Positions 1 through 9,170 of a stretch of 64,000 nucleotides of DNA are shown one piece after another. Within the stretch, counting starts at the first letter, position 1. Each line of letters starts with the position of its first letter. A program made the position numbers and the translations under genes. A model generated the notes under the pieces. It did no database searches, was not told the origin of the DNA, and saw only the letters and a list, made by a program, of their open reading frames with translations. Origin of the DNA: CBDAKK01 sp965196605 (GTDB lineage Bacteria > Spirochaetota > Spirochaetia > WTKD01 > G963693115); the NCBI GenBank assembly GCA_965196605.1, contig CBDAKK010000008.1, positions 1,054,001 to 1,118,000 of the forward strand, read 5' to 3'.

Positions 1-168
1 CTCATTGTGGTATTCGGCCATACGCTGAATATTATTATGTCGGTGCTTGCCGTTGTGGTACACGGCGTGCGCCTCAATGTTTTAGAATTTTCCGGACACT
101 TGGGTATGGAGTGGACTGGTAGAAAATATAATCCATTTAAAAAGAAAATAATTACTCGGAGGATATAG
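1..168 (+). CDS. ntpI: V-type ATPase subunit I, C-terminal end (partial)
   Basis: This is the last 55 codons of a gene that begins before the window. The visible tail contains a hydrophobic helix followed by the GVRLN-LEF-GH pattern and a short basic end. That is how the membrane domain of V-type ATPase subunit I (subunit a) finishes; this subunit forms the ion half-channels against the K ring. The stop codon lies 3 nt before the start of the subunit K gene, so the two are in one operon. The GGAGGA Shine-Dalgarno for the next gene overlaps the last codons. The assignment rests on the tail motif and on the neighbour. Confidence 0.85.
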   Translation, partial: LIVVFGHTLNIIMSVLAVVVHGVRLNVLEFSGHLGMEWTGRKYNPFKKKIITRRI

Positions 169-171
169 ATT

Positions 172-603
172 ATGCAAAATTTAGGTTTAATTGGTGTTGC
201 TGGTGCACTAGGGCTTGCGGCGTTTGGCTCGGCTCTCGGCATTGGTACTGCTGGTATATCTGCAATAGGTTCTTGGAAGCGATGCTTTTTACAAAATAAA
301 CGAGCGCAATTTTTGCTCATGATTTTTGTTGGCGCGCCCCTTACGCAAACCTTGTACGGACTCATACTTATGCAACAGCTTAATAATGCTGCTGGTAGTG
401 TGGACGGTGCGTTCTTACTTGGGGCGGGTATTTTAGGCGGCCTTGCTATGGGCGCTTCTGCATGGTTCCAAGGAAAGGCTGCGGCAGGTGCGGCAGACGC
501 GCTTTCTGAAACCGGAAAAGGCATGGCGTATTACTTGCTAGTGCTTGGGCTTGTAGAAACCGTTGCGCTTTTTGTTATGGTATTCTTACTTACGCTTTTG
601 TAA
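172..603 (+). CDS. ntpK: V-type ATPase subunit K (proteolipid ring)
   Basis: A 143-residue, very hydrophobic protein made of two similar hairpins, giving four transmembrane segments. Each half has the glycine-rich AAFGSALGIG or LGGLAMGASA type helix, and the second hairpin carries the ion-binding glutamate in GLVETVALF. This is the duplicated proteolipid of bacterial V-type ATPases, which rotates in the membrane and binds Na+ or H+. It directly follows subunit I and has a good GGAGG site 8-13 nt upstream. Length is normal. A palindrome with a T-tail lies 49 nt downstream, so this gene ends the operon. Confidence 0.93.
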   Translation: MQNLGLIGVAGALGLAAFGSALGIGTAGISAIGSWKRCFLQNKRAQFLLMIFVGAPLTQTLYGLILMQQLNNAAGSVDGAFLLGAGILGGLAMGASAWFQGKAAAGAADALSETGKGMAYYLLVLGLVETVALFVMVFLLTLL

Positions 604-651
604 AAACTACGCGGTTAGTGTACTAGGTAAGGCTTACCTTAAATTTTTAAG

Positions 652-687
652 GCGCATGAAGTAGCATATATTTCATGCGCATTTTTA
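652..687 (+). terminator. Rho-independent terminator after the V-ATPase operon
   Basis: A perfect 9-bp stem (GCGCATGAA at 652-660 against TTCATGCGC at 672-680) is followed by a T-rich stretch. It sits between subunit K and the next start codon at 694, where an operon terminator is expected. Confidence 0.8.
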
Positions 688-693
688 CATGCT

Positions 694-1650
694 ATGCGTT
701 TTTGGGCGTTGCTCTTCACAGTTCTTTTTTCTTTTCCCCTTTTTTCTTATTCAGAGAGTCCAAAGAATACAGAACTCTCTGATTATTTTGGGGGTGTTAT
801 AAATCTTGAAGAAAAAGCGCAAGAACCATATCCCTATGCGTACTACAAGGCATACGCAAAGGCTCAAAAGCTTGTTGAGAATACTCATTACTATGAAGCA
901 CTAAAGGCCTATGAGGCGCTTGGAGCTAATTATGGCAAGAGCATTGAACTTGCCATAGGGCGTGCTGAGGCATATTATTACCTCGGTGACTATAAAACCT
1001 CTCGCAGATTTTTTGAAGAGGGCATGCAGTTTGCGGATTTCGCGCAGCATTCCCAGTGGGCGCTTGTTCACTATAGAATGGCGTTTATTGCCTATCATGA
1101 AAAAAACGAAGAGGAGTTTGTGTCATTATTGCGTTCCGTTATAGGGCGTGATGGAAGTAATGATGATTCGATATTGGCTATAGTATTAGATCAAGGGTTG
1201 GATGCCGCAGTTTCGTACTTTACGCTTTCTCCAAGCTATGCTTATGAAGCCTATAGGGAGCTTGGGTTATATTTTGCTCTTGCTGGAAAATTTGAAGAAG
1301 GCCTGCCGTATGTCTTGACGGCATTAGCAATGGCGGTACAATGGGGCATACGAGATGTACTCTATCTTCACGATATGTCGTTTGCTTTTAGTGATTTGCA
1401 GTATTTTTTTGAGAAGTTGATAGAAAGCCCTCAGGGTAGAACTTTTTTACAAGAAACAGAGGTGGGGCGTATTATGTACGCGCTTAAGCATTATTTCGCA
1501 TCTGCCAATACTCCAGTACATGCTACAAGAATGCCTTTGTCTAATAAGCGGTACGTTCAAATGCTCCTTACGCTTTTGGACAATAATAGCATTGTTTCTA
1601 CTGCTGACGCTACAGCGCAAAAGGCCTACTACCCCGTCATACGGCGGTGA
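694..1650 (+). CDS. Secreted or periplasmic TPR-repeat protein, unknown role
   Basis: A 318-residue protein with an N-terminal signal peptide (hydrophobic core at about residues 4-18, ending FSYSES). Residues about 50-115 and 185-220 contain helix pairs with the spacing and small/aromatic pattern of tetratricopeptide repeats (for example AYYYLGDYKTSRRFFEEG). This suggests a protein-protein adaptor in the cell envelope. I do not recognise a specific family. It follows a terminator, so it is probably transcribed alone. No clear Shine-Dalgarno precedes the ATG. Confidence 0.7.
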   Translation: MRFWALLFTVLFSFPLFSYSESPKNTELSDYFGGVINLEEKAQEPYPYAYYKAYAKAQKLVENTHYYEALKAYEALGANYGKSIELAIGRAEAYYYLGDYKTSRRFFEEGMQFADFAQHSQWALVHYRMAFIAYHEKNEEEFVSLLRSVIGRDGSNDDSILAIVLDQGLDAAVSYFTLSPSYAYEAYRELGLYFALAGKFEEGLPYVLTALAMAVQWGIRDVLYLHDMSFAFSDLQYFFEKLIESPQGRTFLQETEVGRIMYALKHYFASANTPVHATRMPLSNKRYVQMLLTLLDNNSIVSTADATAQKAYYPVIRR

Positions 1651-1698
1651 ATTATAATTACTGCTCATGAAATTTTATTTTAGCCGCCTAGTATCAAA

Positions 1699-2079
1699 TC
1701 ACGCAAGTTGAGGGCATAAGTCAAGCGTGCGTAAGTTTGATTCATAGCGTTGTTCTGAAATGTTATAAATATACTTGTTAGAGGTAAAACTGGTTTCTAA
1801 AGGCAGATCCCACCATAGAGAGTTTTTATGCCCAAAGACGACCCCTATTTGCCGTAAGAAACTGTTGTGTTTTTCAAAGGGGTCGTAGCCGAGCACGCTC
1901 ACCCTGCCATGTGATGGCTTTTGTAGCCCTGTGAGTATTTTTATTAGGGTAGATTTACCGGCACCGTTAGGTCCGAGAAACCCTACACATTCTGCAGTGT
2001 GCATGGTCAGACAAACATTCGTCAAGACTGCTTGTGTGGCGTAGCGCGGACGGAAGATACTACAGAGCATTGAGAACAA
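1699..2079 (-). pseudogene. ABC-2 type exporter ATPase, N-terminal remnant
   Basis: The 126 codons hold the first half of an ABC ATPase. Walker A is intact (GPNGAGKST, about residues 36-44), followed by the GVVFG(Q/H)...LWWDLP segment typical of ABC-2 drug or polysaccharide exporters. The reading frame then ends before the LSGG signature, Walker B and H-loop, so the protein could not hydrolyse ATP. Full-length relatives are about 320 residues. The N-terminus is also shortened, with an in-frame stop just upstream of the TTG start. No permease gene follows. I read this as a decayed gene. Confidence 0.7.
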
Positions 2080-2263
2080 ACGCTATTCAGTTAAGCGCGT
2101 CTTGTATATCTTTGTCTACCCCTTCGGCTTGTAGAATGACCCTTGAATTCTGAATGGACTGCACCATGGTTCTCCCTTACCCATGGTGTGAATGATGCCG
2201 AGATTTATTTGTACCGCGATGCAGCACATACCGTGAAATTGCCTGAATCACGCGTAAACGCTT

Positions 2264-2336
2264 TGGAGCCAAGCGGGATCGAACCGCTGACCTCAACAAT
2301 GCCATTGTTGCGCTCTACCAACTGAGCTATGACCCC
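2264..2336 (-). tRNA. tRNA-Ala (anticodon GGC)
   Basis: Read on the minus strand this folds into a cloverleaf: acceptor GGGGTCA paired with TGGCTCC, a D-arm with AGCTCAGTTGGTAGAGC, an anticodon stem CAACA/TGTTG around loop ATGGCAT, and a T-arm with GGTTCGATCC. The anticodon is GGC (alanine). The 3' CCA is not encoded. It is transcribed away from the repeat block that begins about 60 bp to its right. Confidence 0.95.
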
Positions 2337-2560
2337 ATGGAGTAACTTGTATTATTATATACACCTTGTAGACATTGTGTAACGCCATGGGGCTGGCAGG
2401 TGTGCCTTTGTGGGGGAGCTACCCCCACACCCCCCTTTGGGTAAGACGCTGTTATGCGCTATGCGCGCGAGTAAGCTACCGCAATTTTGCTAACGCAGTG
2501 TATGTGCGCGCTTTCTGCGGTCAAGCAGCCGCACCTGCTATGACATACGCTCGGATGACT

Positions 2561-2608
2561 GTTCTTTTTTTTCTTTTTTTATGCATGCAAAAAAAGAAAA
2601 AAAAGAAC
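2561..2608. repeat. Perfect 20-bp hairpin with 8-nt loop (copy 1)
   Basis: The arm at 2561-2580 (GTTC followed by pyrimidines) is the exact reverse complement of 2589-2608. The loop ATGCATGC is at 2581-2588. It is nearly pure pyrimidine on one arm and purine on the other. It is identical in structure to the copy at 2864-2911. Confidence 0.9.
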
Positions 2609-2863
2609 CAAAAAAAAGAAAAAAAGTCTGCTGTGTGCTAAAGCAGCAATAACATAGATACTGTGCACAAGTATGAAGATTGTATGGAAGTAAGTTTGTG
2701 TGAGTGCGCTTTGTGGGGGAGCTACCCCCACACCCCCCTTTGGGTAAGACGCTGTTATGCGCTATGCGCGCGAGTAAGCTACCGCAATTTTGCTGACGCA
2801 GTGTATGTGCGTGCTTTCTGCGGTCAAGCAGCCGCACCTGCTATGACATACGCTCGGATGACT

Positions 2864-2911
2864 GTTCTTTTTTTTCTTTTTTTATGCATGCAAAAAAAGA
2901 AAAAAAAGAAC
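2864..2911. repeat. Perfect 20-bp hairpin with 8-nt loop (copy 2)
   Basis: The same hairpin sits in the second tandem unit, with arms at 2864-2883 and 2892-2911 around an 8-nt ATGCATGC loop. Confidence 0.9.
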
Positions 2912-3084
2912 CAAAAAAAAGAAAAAAAGCCTGCTGTGTGCTAAAGCAGTAATAACATAGATACTGTGCGCAAGTATTAAAAAGCACTCAAAAGTCACGA
3001 GAGTAGCGAGGGGATGCAAACTATTGCATAAGCGCTTTGTGGGGGCTTGTCCCCCTGCGGCATAAACATGAGGGCTGCCTATGT

Positions 3085-3090
3085 TATAAT
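3085..3090 (+). promoter_or_regulatory. -10 box (TATAAT) placing the start of prepilin peptidase at the mRNA 5' end
   Basis: A consensus TATAAT ends 5 nt before the GTG start at 3096, so transcription would begin at or next to the start codon. No Shine-Dalgarno is present. No good -35 box is seen at 17 bp. Confidence 0.5.
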
Positions 3091-3095
3091 GCATC

Positions 3096-3533
3096 GTGTC
3101 ATACGTGCAGGATTTTCAGTTTGCCTTGTTTCTTTTTATAACGCTTATTCTCAGCTACTACGACATTGTGTATTACCGCATACCCATGCTCCTCGTATAT
3201 GGTGGTATAGGCGTGCTGTTTGTGAGTTCTGCATTAACGTATAATTTTAACGCAGCGTTCATGCTGCGCCTTAGCGTACAAATACTTTTTGCATACTACT
3301 ACTTGTGGGCAATACGCCTTATAAGCAAAAAAGGCATGGGTATGGGCGACGCCTATGTATCTTCTTTTGCTATGGCGTTCTTGCAGTCGTTTTACTCATG
3401 GTTTTTCGCGTTAGTAGCGGCAAGCCTTAGCGCATTGCTTTGTTGCCTTTGCTTTAAAAAGAGAAAAATATACTTTGTTCCATTCATACTCTGTGCAAGT
3501 GCAGTGGTCTATTTTTTACGTAAAATTATCTAG
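3096..3533 (+). CDS. gspO: Type IV prepilin peptidase, minimal form (A24 aspartic protease)
   Basis: A 145-residue integral membrane protein with the two catalytic aspartates of the A24 family. The first is in YYDIVYYRIP (Asp23) and the second in the GxGD motif of KGMGMGDAY (Asp84). It would cleave and mature the pseudopilins encoded downstream. The N-terminal cytoplasmic methylase domain with its Cys4 zinc site, found in standard GspO/PilD, is absent, so this is a short archaeal-like form. It starts with GTG and lies upstream of, and on the same strand as, the secretin gene, from which it is separated by 154 bp. Confidence 0.85.
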   Translation: MSYVQDFQFALFLFITLILSYYDIVYYRIPMLLVYGGIGVLFVSSALTYNFNAAFMLRLSVQILFAYYYLWAIRLISKKGMGMGDAYVSSFAMAFLQSFYSWFFALVAASLSALLCCLCFKKRKIYFVPFILCASAVVYFLRKII

Positions 3534-3670
3534 TGTTTTTTATTTCATAATTGCAATAAAAAAACTATTGAAATGCAAAAAAATTCCATAAATGCAAATT
3601 ATATGAAAAAAGAATTGTAATTTTTTCACTTTTATTCTGAGTGGTTCTTCAATCTTTACTGTTGTGTGAT

Positions 3671-3676
3671 TATAAT
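3671..3676 (+). promoter_or_regulatory. -10 box before the T2SS operon
   Basis: A TATAAT lies 11 nt before the ATG of the secretin gene at 3688, implying a leader of only a few nucleotides. The 3534-3687 gap is very AT-rich and has no other recognisable signal. Confidence 0.45.
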
Positions 3677-3687
3677 AATGAATTATT

Positions 3688-5871
3688 ATGCTTCAATTTC
3701 GACTGCGGATTCTCGCCACTTTGATGTGTGTTCTAGCCTTAAGTTTTCTCAATGCGCAAAGCATTGACCCCAACACAAATACGGATTCCTCGTTAGAAAC
3801 AGAAAAAAGCTTTGAGAATTTTTATGTCAGGGATAAGAGCATCTCGGATATATTGCTTACATTTTCAGATTTGTATAACCGGTCAATAGTATATGACGAG
3901 TCTGTGCGGGGACAGGCCTCTTACTATTTTGCGACCATGGATTTTGATGTTGCATTTCGTACCTTTTTAACGCAAAATAATTTGTTTCTCTCGGTACAGG
4001 ATGACGTATATTACGTGAGCCGCATAGCCATTGAAAACGCAGATGCAAATGCTTACACCTTGCGGGCAAGTGAGGTAGATGTGAATTTTTTGCTCGACAC
4101 GCTTGCTGCAAAAACTAATAGCACAATATTGTATGACGCATTGCCTGAGCTTGCGGTAAGCATATATGTTGAAAATACTTCAATAAAAAAAATACTCAAT
4201 ATAGTGCAAACGCGTCTTGGTGTTGAATATGTCTTAGAAAATGGGGACGAATTTTTTTATGTAAAAAGCGTGAGAGCAAATGAAGAGTATGATACAAGCG
4301 ATGACTGGTCTATTTCTAAAGATAGCGTTGGTGGGGAAGAGACATATAGTATTTCACTCTACGAAGGGCAACTGGATGAAGTAATACGCGATTTGTTTAA
4401 TAAAGGCGCTCGCGAATACAACTCATACATAAGCTTAGAGCGTGTGATTTTGAGAAATGTTTTTTTTAAAAACAAAAAGTTTGATACCTTGGTTCAGTTG
4501 CTCTTGTCACAAAATAATGGGGCATTTGAGGTGCATCAGGGAATTTACTATTTCTTTGAGATGAGCAACGAGGAATTTGTAAAATCACTGAAGGAAATTA
4601 AACCCATTGTGTTAGAGCATATTTCTCCTCAAGATTTTTTAGATGCTGTTCCAAAGGCATTTCTCATGAATAACATATACGAAATAAACGACAAGAATAA
4701 TTCCATTTTGGTCATGGGTTCACAAAAAGAATTAGAAAATTTTCAGCGTGTTGCCGATTCGCTTGATAAGCCGAAAACCAGTGTTAGGAAACGCATAGAC
4801 CTTAAGCACCTTCAGCCTTCAGAGGCTCTGCAATTACTTAAGGAGCAATTTCCGGAAGTAAAAACGCAGGAACTGCCTCGCTTTAATAGCATTGTAGTTG
4901 ATGCCATGCCAAATGCATTTCCTCGCATTGAAGCATACATAGCCCTTGTGGATAAGGGGCAGTTTATGCAGTCAATAACCTTGCGTTACACGCGTGCGGA
5001 AGAGCTCTTAAAAAATCTTCCGTCGTCCTTGTCCGAGTCAGAATTTGTAAAAACTAACGACCCTCGTACTGTGGTGTTTCTTGGGAGTCCCGAAAAGTTT
5101 GAATTGGTAAATGCAAAAATTAAAGTTTTAGACAGACCGAGTTATCAACTTAAATACCAAATTTTGGTTTTGCAACATACGAAAGATTTTAATTTTTTTT
5201 TTGGGCTTACGGGATCTAACAATTTTACAAAGCCCGATGATCAAACGGGCGTAGTGGGAGAGATTACCAACACCTTGACGAAGGTCTCTTTTGATATACT
5301 TTCAACCTTTGGTTATACCTTTGCGGCAAAACTCAATACGTCGCTTTCATCGGGTAATAGCCAAATTTTTATAGACACGGTTTTACGAGGGCTTTCAGGG
5401 CAAAAGGTTTCTTTTGCAAGTGATGACATATATCGCTATCAAGAGTCTGAGGTTTCGGAGAATAACAAGCTTGTTGCAAAGAGAGGGGTAACTCGCGAAA
5501 TAACCACCGGATTTACCATAGATATTTCCGGCTGGATTTCGGGTGATGATACGGTTACTATGGAAATTGAAACCAGTCTTTCCAAAATAGGCGTTGCTTC
5601 TGCATCTTCAAATGCGCCGCCTGCGACAAATAAACGCACGCTAAAAACCAACGTAAAAACAAAGGTGGGTAGGCCTATTACCATTGGTGGCTTGTACCAA
5701 AGCGAAAAGTCCAACAGAGGAAAGAATTATTTTTTAGATTATTCAAATAAGAAAACAAAAGCAGAGTACGTGGTCTACATTATTCCTGTGGTAGAGCGAA
5801 CTCTGGAGCGTAAAAAGCCCAATTCGCTCAGTCGTCTATACACGCATTTTGTAAAAGAGAACGCGCAATGA
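3688..5871 (+). CDS. gspD: Type II secretion secretin GspD
   Basis: A 727-residue outer-membrane secretin. It has a signal peptide (about residues 1-24, ending LNAQS), several repeated ring-forming N domains (for example around residues 45-190 and 300-420), and a C-terminal secretin domain (about 480-715). The last part has the conserved G..V.IGGLYQSEKS and YVVYIIPVVERT endings. It would form the outer-membrane channel of the T2SS. Its stop overlaps the gspE start (ATGA), so the two are translationally coupled. Length is in the normal range. Confidence 0.92.
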   Translation: MLQFRLRILATLMCVLALSFLNAQSIDPNTNTDSSLETEKSFENFYVRDKSISDILLTFSDLYNRSIVYDESVRGQASYYFATMDFDVAFRTFLTQNNLFLSVQDDVYYVSRIAIENADANAYTLRASEVDVNFLLDTLAAKTNSTILYDALPELAVSIYVENTSIKKILNIVQTRLGVEYVLENGDEFFYVKSVRANEEYDTSDDWSISKDSVGGEETYSISLYEGQLDEVIRDLFNKGAREYNSYISLERVILRNVFFKNKKFDTLVQLLLSQNNGAFEVHQGIYYFFEMSNEEFVKSLKEIKPIVLEHISPQDFLDAVPKAFLMNNIYEINDKNNSILVMGSQKELENFQRVADSLDKPKTSVRKRIDLKHLQPSEALQLLKEQFPEVKTQELPRFNSIVVDAMPNAFPRIEAYIALVDKGQFMQSITLRYTRAEELLKNLPSSLSESEFVKTNDPRTVVFLGSPEKFELVNAKIKVLDRPSYQLKYQILVLQHTKDFNFFFGLTGSNNFTKPDDQTGVVGEITNTLTKVSFDILSTFGYTFAAKLNTSLSSGNSQIFIDTVLRGLSGQKVSFASDDIYRYQESEVSENNKLVAKRGVTREITTGFTIDISGWISGDDTVTMEIETSLSKIGVASASSNAPPATNKRTLKTNVKTKVGRPITIGGLYQSEKSNRGKNYFLDYSNKKTKAEYVVYIIPVVERTLERKKPNSLSRLYTHFVKENAQ

Positions 5872-7406
5872 AACAATCTTCTGCAAAAACACAGGAGGTG
5901 AGTCTCAAGGCTTTTGACAGCATTCCTATAGACAACGAACAGTTCCCGCTCCCATACATTCACAAACACCGCGCAATTATTGTGAGCAAAAACCCAGAAG
6001 AGCTGGTGATTGGTATGATTGAGAGGCTTTCCGATGATCTGGTTTCTGGCATTGCGCAATTGCATAAGCGCAAGGTGCGTTGCGTGTTTATAAAGCGTGC
6101 CGAGCTACTCTCGTTTTTGGAGCGTAACTATAGCGCTTCATCTGCAAAATTAGGCGCGTGGGCTTTTGAAGACAAGAATGCTGAAGATGCGCCTCAAGCC
6201 GCGGGGGAGGAGGGGAATGAGCCTAGCGCAAGGGAGCAAGCGCCTCTCGATGAACTTGCAAACGCTGACGATGCGCATAATACCTTGGATACCATTGCTC
6301 ACAATGCGCCCGTTCTTAATTTAGTAAACAGCATTTTGATTGATGCCGCATCGCAAGACGTGACAGACGTGCATATTGAAGTTATTCGAGGAAACGCGGC
6401 GGTGCGTTATAGGAAGGATGGGCGCTTGCAAACGGTGCAACAGTACCCGCGTTCGTATTTCAAGAGTATTTCATCACGGCTTAAGGTAATGGCAAGCCTT
6501 GACATAATGGAAAGTCGCCTTCCTCAAGATGGGAGAATTTCCATAGTCATTCAGGGCAAAAAATACGACGTGCGCATGTCGGTGCTTCCTGCCTACAGCG
6601 CGGAGTCCATAGTGCTGCGCATATTGCAAGAGCGGGACGAGTCGGTTGTCTTGACCGACTTGGGTTTTTCCTCGGCTAACACCAAGCGCATTGAAGAGGT
6701 GCTGCGTTACCGTGAGGGATTGTTTTTGGTAACGGGTCCCACGGGTAGCGGTAAAACCACTACCTTGCACACCATTTTGAATGCCATTAAAGAAGAGTCG
6801 GATAAAGTTATTACCATTGAAGACCCCGTAGAATATGTGTGCCCCGGAATATCACAAATACAAACAAGCGAGAGAATTGGACTTACTTTTGAAAGTTTAC
6901 TCAAGCGCGTCTTAAGACACGACCCGGATATTATTATGGTGGGCGAGGTACGCGATGGTGAGACTGCGCAATTGGTTGCGCGCTCTGCCTTGACGGGGCA
7001 CTTGGTATTTTCTACGCTCCACACCGACGGCGCCTTAGGTGTTGTGCCACGACTGCGCGATATGGGAGTGCCACCCTACATGATTTCGGCTATATTGCGC
7101 GGGGTAATATCACAGCGCTTGGTGCGTAGAATTTGCAGCGCGTGCAAGCCTAAAAAAAACAGGGTGAGTAAAAAAAACTGTGCGCAGTGCAAGGGCTCAG
7201 GGTACTCCGGGCGTGTTTTGTTAGAAGAGGTGCTGGTGATAGACAATGCCATACGTGGCTACATTGCAAGCGAGAAATTTGAAAAAATAGCAGGGCATAT
7301 TACCAAGACGGAACACATCAGTCTTGCTGAAGATGCAAAGCGAAAAATTGCAAAGGGTATGACGAGTGCAGAAGAAGTGCAGCGCCATGTTGCCGAGGTC
7401 TTGTAA
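5868..7406 (+). CDS. gspE: Type II secretion ATPase GspE
   Basis: A 512-residue secretion ATPase of the GspE/PilB family. It has Walker A GPTGSGKTTT (about residue 289), Asp box residues in TIEDPVEY, Walker B IIMVGEVRDGETA (about 353) and the His box STLHTDGA. A C-terminal zinc-binding pair CSAC...CAQC (about 422-445) has a shorter spacer than usual. A variable, acidic linker at about residues 100-130 separates the N-terminal domain. It powers pseudopilus assembly from the cytoplasm. It overlaps gspD upstream and gspF downstream (TAATG). Confidence 0.95.
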   Translation: MKQSSAKTQEVSLKAFDSIPIDNEQFPLPYIHKHRAIIVSKNPEELVIGMIERLSDDLVSGIAQLHKRKVRCVFIKRAELLSFLERNYSASSAKLGAWAFEDKNAEDAPQAAGEEGNEPSAREQAPLDELANADDAHNTLDTIAHNAPVLNLVNSILIDAASQDVTDVHIEVIRGNAAVRYRKDGRLQTVQQYPRSYFKSISSRLKVMASLDIMESRLPQDGRISIVIQGKKYDVRMSVLPAYSAESIVLRILQERDESVVLTDLGFSSANTKRIEEVLRYREGLFLVTGPTGSGKTTTLHTILNAIKEESDKVITIEDPVEYVCPGISQIQTSERIGLTFESLLKRVLRHDPDIIMVGEVRDGETAQLVARSALTGHLVFSTLHTDGALGVVPRLRDMGVPPYMISAILRGVISQRLVRRICSACKPKKNRVSKKNCAQCKGSGYSGRVLLEEVLVIDNAIRGYIASEKFEKIAGHITKTEHISLAEDAKRKIAKGMTSAEEVQRHVAEVL

Positions 7407-8590
7407 TGCGCGCGTATAAGGTTACCATGTTTAATTCAGAACAGGGTCTTGTGAGTAATGAAATATTTTACGGCAAGGACAAAAATGACGTACTCTACAG
7501 AATGAAGCAGCGCGCGCGTGAAGAAGGTGTGGTGCTTTTAAAGGTGCGCAGTGCTTATTGGGTGCAAAAAAAACTTCCGCTCAGCCTTATTATAAAATTC
7601 ACTGACCAGCTGCAGGTTTTGCTGAAGTCGGGTTTGTATATTGAAGAAGCCTTGCAAATAAGCGCGCGTGCTTTTGAGGGTACGCAGCTTGGAAGTCTTA
7701 CCGCGCATGTTGGAGACCTCATTCAAAAAGGCAGTTCGTTTTCAGATGCCTTAAAAGCGCAAGGAGTCTTTCCCCCATATTATTTGCATGTTATAGCGCT
7801 GGGTGAAAAAACTGGTGACATAGCGACCGTGTTTGGAGAGCTCTCGCATTTTTTGCAGATGCGCAAAACCATGCAATCAAAGTTTCTCACCGCCATGATG
7901 TACCCGCTGCTTATTTTGAGCATTTTAATAGTGGGCATTGTGCTTTTTACGCTCTTCTTTTTGCCTAAGTATGAAACCTTGGTTTTGAGCATTAATTCAT
8001 CAGTTGGACAGACGGTGCGCAACAACATAGCAAGCTTGCAGTGGTTTGCCGTGTTTGCGGTGTTTGCATTGGTAGCAACCTTGTGTGGTACTGTTGTTAT
8101 AAAGCGCAACAACACAGCGCGCTACCGCGTGCACAAGCTTGTAACGCAGCTACCAATAATACGAAATTATGTGTGGAGCAAGGAGCTGTACTGGATATGC
8201 TTTTTTCTCAAGTCGCTCCTTACCGCAGGCGTGCGTATAGAAAACGCATTTGCAGAGCTGCGTTTTGTTATTGGGAATGCCTACATGGCAGAAATATTTT
8301 CAGAGGCTGCGGACAAACTTACCAAGGGTGATAGCCTCATAGACGCATTGGCAGAACATAAGGCATTGCCTGCGCTTTTTAGCCAGTGGATAGCGCTTAC
8401 CGATTATGCGGATGATAAGGGCATTGTCTTTACGCGTTTGCATGCATTTTATAAAGATAAAGTTACAACCATATACAACATGTTCGATCAATGGGCGCAA
8501 CCTTGTATGATACTTGCAGTAGGTGCTATATTGTTTCTCATCATACAGGCAATTATAGTGCCCTTGTTTAGCATGTACACGGACTTTTAA
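7406..8590 (+). CDS. gspF: Type II secretion inner-membrane platform protein GspF
   Basis: A 394-residue GspF/PilC-family protein with the usual duplicated cytoplasmic helical domain (T2SSF), each copy starting FTDQLQVLLKSG or FLKSLLTAGV. Three transmembrane helices are visible at about residues 165-190, 215-235 and 365-390. It anchors the ATPase GspE and the growing pseudopilus at the inner membrane. The start codon overlaps the gspE stop, and gspG follows after 13 bp. Length is normal. Confidence 0.93.
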   Translation: MRAYKVTMFNSEQGLVSNEIFYGKDKNDVLYRMKQRAREEGVVLLKVRSAYWVQKKLPLSLIIKFTDQLQVLLKSGLYIEEALQISARAFEGTQLGSLTAHVGDLIQKGSSFSDALKAQGVFPPYYLHVIALGEKTGDIATVFGELSHFLQMRKTMQSKFLTAMMYPLLILSILIVGIVLFTLFFLPKYETLVLSINSSVGQTVRNNIASLQWFAVFAVFALVATLCGTVVIKRNNTARYRVHKLVTQLPIIRNYVWSKELYWICFFLKSLLTAGVRIENAFAELRFVIGNAYMAEIFSEAADKLTKGDSLIDALAEHKALPALFSQWIALTDYADDKGIVFTRLHAFYKDKVTTIYNMFDQWAQPCMILAVGAILFLIIQAIIVPLFSMYTDF

Positions 8591-8603
8591 GGAGACACGA
8601 ATT

Positions 8604-9170
8604 ATGAAAAGAGAGGAAAACAATATGGAAATTTCCACAATGGAAAACGCGGCATTGTCACAGGGACAAGAGAAGGGCGAAGTTTTTTTTGCAGATGCAC
8701 GCGAGGAGGTTTATGGGCTAGGACGCATCTTAAAAAGCAACACGCGGAACATGCTTGGGGGCTGGACCTTTATTGAAACCTTGATAAGTATTGCAGTGAT
8801 TTTGCTTTTAACGGGTACGGTGAGCATTATGTCGGTGAAGATTATTTCGCAATCAAAGGTTGCGGCGACACAGTCCCAAATTGGCAGTCTGGTACTTGCC
8901 TTGCATTCGTACTACGTGGACAACGGACGATACCCCACGAAGGAACAGGGGCTTGCAAGTTTGTGGCAAAAACCAGAACTTGACCCCCTGCCAAGTAATT
9001 GGCAAGGTCCTTATTTAGAAAAAAACATTCCCACTGACCCGTGGAACAGGCCCTATATATACACCGTGCCGGGTAAGAATGGCTTACCTTTTTCCATTGT
9101 GAGTTACGGTTCAGACGGTGAGGAAGGAGGTGAGAAAGGTGCGCAAGATATTTCATCGTCTGAACAGTAA
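8604..9170 (+). CDS. gspG: Major pseudopilin GspG
   Basis: A 188-residue type II pseudopilin. The cleavage motif reads MLGG|WTFIETLIS with Glu at +5, followed by the hydrophobic helix. The C-terminal domain has the GspG calcium-loop pattern (YYVDNGRYPT, DPWNRPYIY, SYGSDG). Two features are odd. Position +1 is tryptophan rather than Phe or Met. The leader is about 50 residues if translation starts at 8604, where a strong AAGGAG is present; a second in-frame ATG at 8751 would give the usual short leader but lacks a good ribosome site. It would form the shaft of the pseudopilus. Confidence 0.9.
   Translation: MKREENNMEISTMENAALSQGQEKGEVFFADAREEVYGLGRILKSNTRNMLGGWTFIETLISIAVILLLTGTVSIMSVKIISQSKVAATQSQIGSLVLALHSYYVDNGRYPTKEQGLASLWQKPELDPLPSNWQGPYLEKNIPTDPWNRPYIYTVPGKNGLPFSIVSYGSDGEEGGEKGAQDISSSEQ

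Larger units (their letters stand above)
2397..3075 (+). repeat. Hairpin-centred mosaic repeat, two tandem copies of ~303 bp
   Basis: Two near-identical units start at about 2406 and 2709. Each runs: a GC-rich piece (TGTGGGGGAGCTACCCCCAC), a stretch ending in GCTCGGATGACT, a perfect A/T hairpin, a purine run, then TGCTAAAGCAG.AATAACATAG. The second unit adds GAGGGGATGCAAACTATTGC. The same modules recur at 13300, 16525, 18440, 19425, 45361, 46095 and 55715. Open frames across the block give low-complexity K-rich translations and are not credible genes. It fills the gap between tRNA-Ala and the prepilin peptidase. Confidence 0.9.

Noticed and set aside
2143..2325. A 60-codon frame on the plus strand
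   Set aside because: It overlaps tRNA-Ala and has no homology signal; the upstream sequence shows only a decayed region.
2375..2944. Two open frames giving near-identical K-rich proteins
   Set aside because: They run through the repeat units. The Lys and Phe runs come from the hairpin arms and there is no ribosome site or family.
3534..3580. Terminator after the prepilin peptidase
   Set aside because: Only an imperfect T-run/A-run pairing (TTTTTTATT with AATAAAAAAA) is seen; it is too AT-rich to call.
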